A stretch of 36,853 nt of DNA from Roridomyces roridus. Taxonomy: Eukaryota > Basidiomycota > Agaricomycetes > Agaricales > Mycenaceae. Shown here piece by piece: positions 29,744 through 36,853 of the stretch. The stretch spans positions 1 to 36,853 of the forward strand of contig JARKIF010000269.1 of NCBI GenBank assembly GCA_029378245.1. Reading direction: 5' to 3'. How positions within the stretch are numbered: the stretch's first letter is position 1; each line of letters starts with the position of its first letter. Below the pieces are notes generated by a model. The model was given only the letters and a program-made list of their open reading frames with translations. It did not search any database and was not told the DNA's origin. A program made the translations under genes and the position numbers.

Positions 29744-32155
29744 TCAGTTCCGCTTTCGTCTCTTCGCTGGCGACTCCGTCTTGCCACCTTTTCTTTTCTC
29801 CGGACTCGCTGTGATATCCACAACAGTAGTAGATTCACCCCCGTTGGCCGCGTCCAACACAGTCGCCGCATCCTCATCCAGGTCAGGCATAGCCACATCT
29901 TCGATGACCGACGAGCCGCCTTCAGGCCACTCCGAAGACTGCATGGCCTTTTGAATCCAAGAAATCATCTTGGGGTACTTGAGCGCAATAAAAGGCCGGT
30001 CAACAGGATTCTCCGGATTCTGCCGATCCACTGCCTTTCTTAAACGTTCCAGCAGCTCGTACAAAGGAGGATTCGAGCCCTTGTCAATGGGCGCGATCTC
30101 GGTCCCTTGGACCCAGCGCAGCTTCGCCGTGTCGTTGTAAGGGTCTTCAAAGAGCCTCTCACACCAAGAATGAGCGGTGCCCGTGCCCGTGCCGAGGGTC
30201 ACCGCTGAGTAGCGGAGAACCATCCAGACGAGCAGCCAGTAAAAGCTTTCGAGGTCGTGATGCGGGCTATGAACGACAGTCTCATGGAGAGGATTGTGGA
30301 TGAATTGGATTGCCATGAAAGGAAACGTTCCCTGAGAAAATTCATAACACAACCGCATCGAGGGACGAAACAACATACCGCGAGTTTCTGTAAACTTGCT
30401 TGAACTTCATCAAGGTTGGCCGGAGTGCGATCAGGAAACCACTGGTTGAATCTTATCGCGCCTTCCTTTGTAAACTGGGCATTATCCCAGTCGACGAGGA
30501 AGCCCTGGTTTTGCGGGTGCGGATCTGGATCTGGCACTTCGCGCAGAAGGATGTTACCCTCGCTTATGTCGCGGTGCAAGACACCGGCGTTGTATGCAGC
30601 AAAATGATCTACTCTGCTCAGATATGATCGAAAAAGAAATAGTAAACGTACGGAACATGCCACTCATAATCGCCTCAAGGAGGGATTGGGTCGTGTCGCA
30701 TTTTCTGAGCGGGGCGCCCACAGGGGTGAGCAACAACCGCGTATGATAGCGCGCCGGATGCTCTGTGGTGGGGTGAGACTGGTGGAGGTCGCGGTCACAT
30801 TCCACAGGGCTGTTTGCCGAGGAGAGGTCAATGCTGCCATGGCACTTGGCGATAGAATCCAAAAGTTTCCGTCTCTGTTCATTCTCTGGATCCTTTGCAA
30901 CATCGTCTGCGCAATATTTCGCAATCATGTCGTAAAAGTCCACTTCAGGTCGATGCCCCTTGAGTGGCCAAGCATCTTTGAGGGCGTAGACAGGGATTGG
31001 GCTGTACTCGGTGGCATCCCGGTCCAGGTCCAAGTCTTCTGCAATAAGCACCCGGTACACTCGTGTGGCACGGCTGAAGAGTCCGTCCGAGTGCGCGATG
31101 ATGCCGCCGAACGTGAAGCAGTGGACAATTGAGGCTCCCGAGTGCCTTCCTTGTATCGAACAGCGGTGATCCAGAGACTATCTCGAGTCGCTTGCTCGTA
31201 CGACCACTCGCTATAGACAGGGTGTTTGCAGATCTCGGCGTACATTATCCGTTTGTCGTTTGGGACGGCGAATGTTATCGTGTCGTCCATGCCCAGGATG
31301 TACGAGCCGTTGCTCGGATTGAATAAGCGCCAGAGAAAAGTGGCGAAATATGTCGGTTCCTCGACGACGTGGAAAGCAGTGCTGGACGAGAAACTGCTGC
31401 GGTCGAAACGGAAGATGCGAGTATGATTTGTCTTGAATATGACGATGATGTAGACATGGCAGAGTCCGGATTCTACCAAAAGATTGCGAGCGGTGGCTGC
31501 AAGATGAGCCACAGCATCGTAGTCGCGAATCGCGTCTCGGACGGTCGAAGACATCGTTGTTGGCGGACATGAGTTCAATGACCGTGGCAGCGTGCCACCA
31601 GGTCCATCCCGACTTGGGCACCTCGGTCACCAAGGCTTGGTGACTGTGATTTGAGGCCATCCCGATATCATGGAAGGGAACTGCGCTTTGCTCGTGTCGA
31701 AGAGCATCGGTCTAGTATGACCAGGAATTCGAGAAGCGACCTTGCAGAGGTACGAAAACTATGTCCAGTAAGAGTCGAGGCAAGCAACTCTGCGAAGATA
31801 CGTACCAGAGGTGTCTTTCCTTTTAATGCAGCAGAGGCTCCCCTCAGACTGCGCTCGAGAGTGTCTGGAGTTTTGGCCCCCATAAATTCATCGAGAAATT
31901 GGGCGACGGGTTTTATGCCGGCAAAGGATTTGTCCAGCTCGCTTGCCCTCATCGTGTTCGAGAGCACCTGAGATTGAGTGCCACCTGGTAAGTGCAATGC
32001 TGAAGATCGCTGGACGCGTCAAAGAAGAGAGAGATGGCGTTGGTGTAAAGAAAGGAGGAGTCTGGACAAGCGCGCATATTTAACAGGGCCATCGAGGACA
32101 ATGGATGCGCTTGGAAGAAAGGCTGGTCCAGAAACGTGACCTTGGTCGTGGGCAT
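29744..32155 (-). CDS. FunK1-type protein kinase, copy 2, with several frame breaks
   Basis: It has the same family and order of motifs as the gene at 25205. The N-terminal part is AGIKPVAQFLDEFMGAK. The core reads HVYIIVIFKTNHTRIFRFDRS, RLLLTPVGAPL, YNAGVLHRDISEGNILL, GFLVDWDNAQF, GTFPFMAIQ and SPHHDLESFYWLLVW. The C-terminus is basic (AKRRKRN). Introns are visible at 31759-31805, 30609-30651 and 30332-30378. The frame is lost at four places: near 31950-32000; in the CCC (minus) run at 31676-31678; near 31540-31565 (one base too many); and in the CCC run at 31137-31139. Each break is +/-1 and conserved residues continue in the new frame. It is either a young pseudogene or a low-quality consensus. 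The start is uncertain because the first break lies close to the proposed N-terminus. Confidence 0.75.
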
Positions 32156-32210
32156 GTTTATTATTAGTACTTACTGTGATCAGTAACACTGGATGTGGGT
32201 TTTCAATGAA

Positions 32211-32302
32211 GCCCGCTTGGCTTAGGGGGTAAGCGTATCACTCGTATTCGATTCTATCAATCGTGTAATGATAAGATCAGTCGTTCGAATCGGCTAGTGG
32301 GC
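32211..32302 (+). tRNA. tRNA-Thr (anticodon CGT) with a 21-nt intron
   Basis: A full cloverleaf can be drawn. The acceptor stem GCCCGCT pairs with AGTGGGC (one G-U). The D-stem GCTT/AAGC encloses AGGGGGT. The anticodon stem TATCA/TGATA and the T-arm AGTCG-TTCGAAT-CGGCT are regular. The anticodon CGT is at 32243-32245. A 21-nt intron (32247-32267) sits one base after the anticodon, the canonical nuclear position. Box A TGGCTTAGGGGG and box B GTTCGAATC fit Pol III consensus, and a T-run (about 32306-32311) follows as terminator. It decodes ACG codons. Confidence 0.93.
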
Positions 32303-32304
32303 AA

Positions 32305-32311
32305 TCTTTTT
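32305..32311 (+). terminator. Pol III T-run terminator of the tRNA-Thr gene
   Basis: A run of six or more T residues begins a few bases after the 3' end of the mature tRNA, as usual for RNA polymerase III termination. Confidence 0.7.
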
Positions 32312-32436
32312 TGAACTTTGCTCGCTTTTCGGAACACAAGAGCGGTAGCTCAGCTACATACTCGACACTCACTTCATTACTTTTGCAAGCTGTCGAGTTG
32401 CTTCGTGAGCGGATGTGTACGGTAGCACGTTTATTA

Positions 32437-35329
32437 CTACATAAAGTCGATCGCCCGTTTCCGCCCCCTGCTCGTGCTCTCTCGCTCAGGTTCTGTCGGT
32501 GGAACGACCGACAATGTCTTCACCACGTCCGGTGCAGGTTTTTCCACCCACATAGAATCATCATCTTCCGGAACCTGTTCCTCCTTCCGGCGTTTCTTCT
32601 TTGGTCGATCCTTGACCGGAAGAAATCTGCAACCCCGCGCCGTCCTCCTCGTCCGCTTGGAATGACACCATGCTCCGTTTCTCCTTCTCCTTCCTCTTCT
32701 TATCCTTTTTCTCCTTCTTCTCCCTTACCTGCGATCTGAATCCAAGCCCTTCTTGGCCTTGCCCTCGCGAGGTATGAACGTTGGCTTGAACGTGGCTGGA
32801 TCTACCGGCTCGACCACTTCTGGAGCCGCCATAACGACGTCGGGTGCTGGGGGAGGTGGTTGGGGCGGAGGCGGTGCCGGAGCCTTCACAGGTTCTGGCT
32901 CTGTTCTTCAATCTCCTTATCTTCGTCATCACTGTCCTCGTCATCGCTAGCAAGATGGCCTTGAACACATCCATGGCAGGGCGCTGGTATGTAAGGGTAT
33001 CTCTGACCTGCGTGTCCTCATCCCCGAGGACGATATTGGCTAGATCACGGGGAACTCCGCTGGTCGAGCCAGTCGACGTTTCGGCGTTGCTCGCAATCGT
33101 AGATGCGGCGGGGGCTGCAGATTGGTCCATTCCGTGCTGGCCTCACTAGCAGGTTTGCGCGAAAGGGGCGCCTCTGGCTCTGGCTCTGCAGGTGGCGGAA
33201 CCCGGAATCGCTTGCAAAGAAGCCTGGCCGGCTGCCAAGGCTGCGTCCACGCGTCATCGGACGTACATGCCTAGCCGCGCAGCGTGCTCTTTGGGAGTCA
33301 TCTTTTCTTCTTCCACCCTCTTTAGTTCCGCTTCCTTTTACGCAGGTCCTCTGCAGAAGGTGTATACAGCCCTCACGAATCTGTGGCCCGTGCTCGACGA
33401 TGCTCGCGGACGTGAAACGTCCCGCCATGGCGCCGGACAGAGGTTTGAATATCGCCGCCGCCTTGGCATAATCTTCGAGTTCCTTGTTGAATTCGTCGAT
33501 CCTCTGCCCAGGTAAGGCTGTGGCGGCGCGGTGGCGGCGAATCGGTGGTAGCCTGGGATTCAAGATACGCGGTTGTAGCGCGCCTGCTTGGCAAGGGTTG
33601 GTGGCAAAAGGTAGGAATCCTCCTCCTAGAGCCGCAAGTGCGATATGTGGATCGGTACGGGGGATAGTTATGGTGGCCGGTGCAGGAGTAGGGGAGGAAT
33701 CAGCAGCAGCTCCTGGCGGCGGCATCCCATCAGCTGCAATATTCTTCAAGCGTTCGCGATCCTTCTGCGAGATGTATTCGAATACAGAGCGCGGCGCTGA
33801 GGGCAAGGGTGTCTCTCCAAGCATGTTACCACGCTAAATGCGAATGAGTATTTTTCCTCGTTTCTGAGAGCGCAAACCTACCTGGTCGGCTGAAATTCCC
33901 GATTTACTCCATTTTTCAGGAGAAGCAGATACTTCCTCTGGTGCTTGCAGATTTTCCTTGCCCCAGACGCGATTTGGGTCTGGTTTCCATCCTTTCGGCA
34001 CATCAGGAAGCGGAAACCTGCGAAAATGAGATGAAGTCTCCGCCAAGTCAAATACCACACCATCCATCTTCGGACACGGGCTTGAGGAGATCACGAAACC
34101 CAGAAGAACTGGTTTGCCATCGTTGAACGTTTCTGTCGAGGAGTTTGGACGCTTCAGGACATGAGCACGACAAGGTGGAGATTTGTTTGAGACCAACCGT
34201 AGCAGGAGCACTTGCTCTGGTTCCGATAGATATCTTTTCCTCTTCCTCGCGGTCGATAATGTCGTATGCCGTGCGGTTACGGCTATTTTGCGTTGCACCT
34301 GCATCATAGACGTCCACATCGTCTTCGTCCGCGTCGTTCAGGGCGCCCAAGCCAAAGCCAGCTAGAATACAGGGTCAATAAGATTATAAATTCCAAGAAG
34401 GTCACATACTGGACAAATTCGGTCCAGAGGCACCGCCGCCTCGGCCCCCTACGCTCTCGGTGAGGCTCATGCCCGGACGGTAGCCCAGACCATGAGTGTT
34501 GTCTTTGCGGGCCACAGCGAGCACGGGGGTGTCACGGGGAGCGTAGGTGTGCTTATTCGCCTCTTCGTCGTCGTCCGGGATTTCGACGTCAGCTCCTGGA
34601 ATTCGATGACCGGAGAGCGCTTGTGCCTGCAAATCCTGGAGCTTTCTTGACGCAGCGAAACGCGAGGGCCGATGCCTTGACCAAGACGCCAGCCCATCTT
34701 CTTCAATATACGTCCCCCAGCGGAGTCTTTGGCTGAGGGAAGCATAGATGCTCTAGGGCGCGTGCGACAGAACTGCTTCGGGTTGGACACGCATAGTTGG
34801 GACAGAAATCGTACGCACTCTTGCTCCTGTCGTCTCCGTGTCCAAGTGCGTCCCAGCCGTAAGGTCCATTTCGTCCGCGGTGTCGACTATTTCGGCTGTC
34901 CTTTAGTTCCTGGAGGTCCTCCTCGTCCATAAAGTCAGGACGAGCCTCCTTTTCTTTGACGATCTCCACGCGAAGATACAAAGGTCGAGGGGTCCATCCT
35001 GTGTTTGGAAGTGAGAGGAGATAGTTGGAAGAGACAAAAACGCACATGCCTTCCTTGGAACTACTGTGTTGAAATAACCCGCAGGAAAAGCCGCCGGTGA
35101 AGGCACCATGTAATCTCCTCGTCTTCTACACGGACGTCTTGTTTCCAGAGAGGAACGAATTCGTTGATCTCTTTTCCGGCGGGGGCAACGGGGTTCCAAT
35201 CTGAACGGCGCCCATTAATCCAAGCGACAACCCCACGATGGAATAAACACCAGACAAAAGGACTCGTTGGCGCGGACGCTGGAGGGGTCGAGCCGAGGTT
35301 TCCCAGTTCTTCTTCAAGCGCGCGGTCAT
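32437..35329 (-). CDS. GPATCH1/TOUGH-like G-patch protein, with many 1-nt frame breaks
   Basis: Segments in all three minus-strand frames align in order with the GPATCH1 (plant TOUGH) family. The N-terminus reads IGTPLPP, then GKEINEFVPLWKQDV, LHGAFTGGFS and AGYFNTV. Next come DFMDEEDLQELKDSR and the G-patch ILKKMGWRLGQGIGPRV (about 34650-34706), then GFGLGALNDADEDDVDVYD. The middle has FPLPDVPKGWKPDP, and later RSVFEYISQKDRERLK, LPFATNP and ARLLCKRFRVPPP. The C-terminus is KKRRKEEQ...RKRAIDFM, with the stop at 32437-32439. Family members act with the spliceosome/miRNA machinery in the nucleus; the role here is inferred. One intron at 34362-34409 is clear. At least ten +/-1 breaks occur (for example near 35300, 35170, 35090, 34990, 34890, 33570, 33490, 33360, 33250, 33110 and 32600), mostly next to short homopolymers. 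An intact product would be roughly 770-800 aa. Confidence 0.8.
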
Positions 35330-35780
35330 CGTGAGCAGGCGGAGAGCGGACAGTGACGAACAGTGATCCGAGGAGTTGAATCAATCCGAACCTCTCATCT
35401 CAACTGAACCTTGGTGTTGAGCATCAGACCGTGAATCGTTCTCGCCCGTTTCCAGCTAAACCGTCTCTGCCGCGCTCTATTGAACACTCGGCAATGCTCT
35501 CCATGAATACGTCGACTTTTGTCGATGAAACACCTGCGCGTCGCGAATGGTTCTTCTACTCCATTCACCACTGCCCCTACTGTGAGCCAAAGGCGTCGAA
35601 AGATCTACCTTTGCAAACGATTCCGAGCTACAAATCAAAACTGCACCTTTAGATGAGATCAATCATTCAAAGGGAGTCGCGCGGATAAAGACGCGCGCTT
35701 GGGAGAAGAGATGATGATGTGCGCGTTTCTTCCTTCTCTTCTGCGTCTCCGCTCTCTTTCCCTTTCCTCCTTCTTTCGCT
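35330..35780. other. Divergent promoter region
   Basis: About 450 bp between the G-patch gene (-) and the permease gene (+). A 73-codon plus-strand frame (35431-35652) contains MNTSTFVDETPARREW but has no family I recognise and no supporting context, so I do not call it. Confidence 0.35.
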
Positions 35781-36853
35781 ATGGACAAAAGTGGCTGGCC
35801 CGCAAATCTTCTAGAGAGATCGTCGAGACTGTAGCAAGCGCGACAGATATGAGTATGACTTTCACGACCTGGACCGTGTGCAGAGGCGATTGAAGCAGCG
35901 CCATGTTCAAATGTGCGTGTTGGTCTGCTTATCAGCATCTTTGCACTGACTTGACTGACCAGGATTGCCGTGAGCGTATCTTACGCGATTCTGGGCGCGC
36001 TTTGCTGAAAAATTGCAGATTGCGGGAACCATTGGAACTGGTCTATTCCTCGGTTCTGGAAATGCGCTTCAAGTGGCAGGTCCTTTGGGAGCGCTAATAG
36101 CCTATGCCTTGGTCGCTACAGTTGCTTATGCGTGCGTACGAATTTTTTCCTTGAAAACTTCTCTTGACCTTTCTTAGAACCTTGTGTGGCATCGCGGAGA
36201 TGACTACTTGGGCCGTATGTCGCCTTTGCAACCTAGAGATTACCGTTCATCTCACTAAAATTGAGCGCAGCCTATTTCAGGCACTTTCCCTCACTATGGT
36301 CTGTTTCTCTTTCCTCTTACCGTGGAGTTTCCTGACTTTGAAGGACAGCACGATGGGTCGACCCAGCACTGGGATTCGCTGTCGGGTGGAATTATTTCTT
36401 TGCCAACGTGTACGCTTCTGCAATATCTTCTCGCCGACACGTGCTGACGAATCCAAGGACGGCTGTTCCTGTCGAGATCAACGCGGCTGTAATCCTCATG
36501 ACTTTCTGGGACAAGGATGTAAGCCATTCATTTTCGCGTACAGCATATCTCACAGCATTATTCCCAGACCAGTCACGTGCTATCTATACCGCGGTATGCA
36601 CCTTTTTTATCTGGAGAATAAGGGTATTTAGGTGTAGTAGATCATCGCGATATCCGTCTGTGCCATCAACATCTTGGGGTGCGGTGAGTTTGATCCGCAA
36701 TCATAGGTTAATCTCATAGCTATGCAGATATTCGGAGAATGTGAGCTGCAAATCGACCTTGTAAACGTCTATCAGACAACCTATCTTCAGCCGAGTTCTT
36801 CTCTCCACACCAAACGTACGGCGGATGTCTCATTCGAGGTCGTAGCTAAACTG
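35781..36853 (+). CDS. Amino-acid permease (AAP/YAT family), 3' part beyond the window
   Basis: The proposed start is the ATG at 35781 (MDKSGWPANLLER), followed after a probable 1-nt break by DRYEYDFHDLDRV and RRLKQRHVQM. A 7-nt micro-exon (35963-35969) supplies Ile-Ala. The next exon (36019 onward) reads TIGTGLFLGSGNALQVAGPLG, the first conserved helix of yeast-type amino-acid permeases. Then come TLCGIAEMTTW, PISGTFPHYARWVDPAL, GFAVGWNYFFANV and VPVEINAAVILMTFWDKD, each on short exons with GT-AG introns. Near 36570-36730 the predicted splice phases again do not agree. The gene is cut by the right edge after the fifth or so membrane segment. It should import amino acids at the plasma membrane; specificity cannot be inferred. 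Confidence 0.82.

Noticed and set aside
31971..31988. A 17-nt GT-AG intron near the start of FunK1 copy 2
   Set aside because: Far below the minimum of about 42 nt seen in this window; the phase conflict there is treated as a frame break.

Overview
The window looks like nuclear DNA of an Agaricomycete (mushroom-forming basidiomycete). Genes are dense and rich in introns, nearly all introns are 42-62 nt GT-AG introns, and neighbouring genes are often back-to-back or tail-to-tail. Basidiomycete-typical families are present: FunK1 kinases, Agaricomycete F-box and BTB/POZ proteins, a secreted A1 aspartic protease and the 3' end of a GH5 exo-beta-1,3-glucanase. No prokaryotic operons, CRISPR arrays or virus genes were seen.

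Layout. 1-1374: no gene, but a 150-bp MITE with 25-bp inverted ends and a TA duplication. 1375-2651 (+): secreted Asp-box sialidase-fold hydrolase. 3217-4295 (-): ZNF511-like zinc-finger protein, divergent over 76 bp from 4372-5711 (+), a KHDC4-like KH-domain splicing factor. 5927-7419 (-): tRNA m3C methyltransferase (Trm140/METTL2 type), divergent from a small unrecognised gene at 7551-7871 (+). 8314-9172 (+): BTB protein, tail-to-tail with an F-box protein (9194-10654, -), which is divergent from a second F-box protein (11107-12644, +). 13008-14300 (+): membrane-anchored coiled-coil protein. 14547-16010 (-): argininosuccinate synthase. 16128-17678 (-): secreted aspartic protease. 17.7-19.5 kb: gene-poor scar with a degenerate repeat and a GH5 3' fragment between two 90-bp direct repeats. 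19481-21953 (-): acylaminoacyl-peptidase, divergent from 22368-24283 (+), an UNC93-like transporter. 24.3-32.2 kb: two tandem units, each a dispersed repeat with a tRNA-like tail followed by a FunK1 kinase gene (-). 32211-32302 (+): intron-containing tRNA-Thr(CGT). 32437-35329 (-): GPATCH1-like G-patch protein. 35781 to the right edge (+): partial amino-acid permease.

Most genes are housekeeping or secreted nutrient-scavenging functions. They do not form a pathway cluster, and I found no convincing new multi-gene system. The most notable sequence-level signals are four. (1) Many single-nucleotide frame breaks, mostly in short homopolymers, hit otherwise conserved genes, including housekeeping ones, and become dense to the right of about 29 kb; this suggests consensus errors more than gene decay. 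(2) A repeat family has a last ~145 bp, including a tRNA-like core, that is almost identical between copies whose remaining ~620-690 bp have clearly diverged. (3) A GH5 fragment is bracketed by 90-bp repeats, the second of which ends at the stop codon of the neighbouring peptidase gene. (4) A 20-bp tandem duplication in the coiled-coil gene is followed by a compensating +1.

All exon boundaries were read by eye from splice signals and protein-family knowledge. Summed exon lengths were checked modulo 3 for the genes where lengths are quoted.
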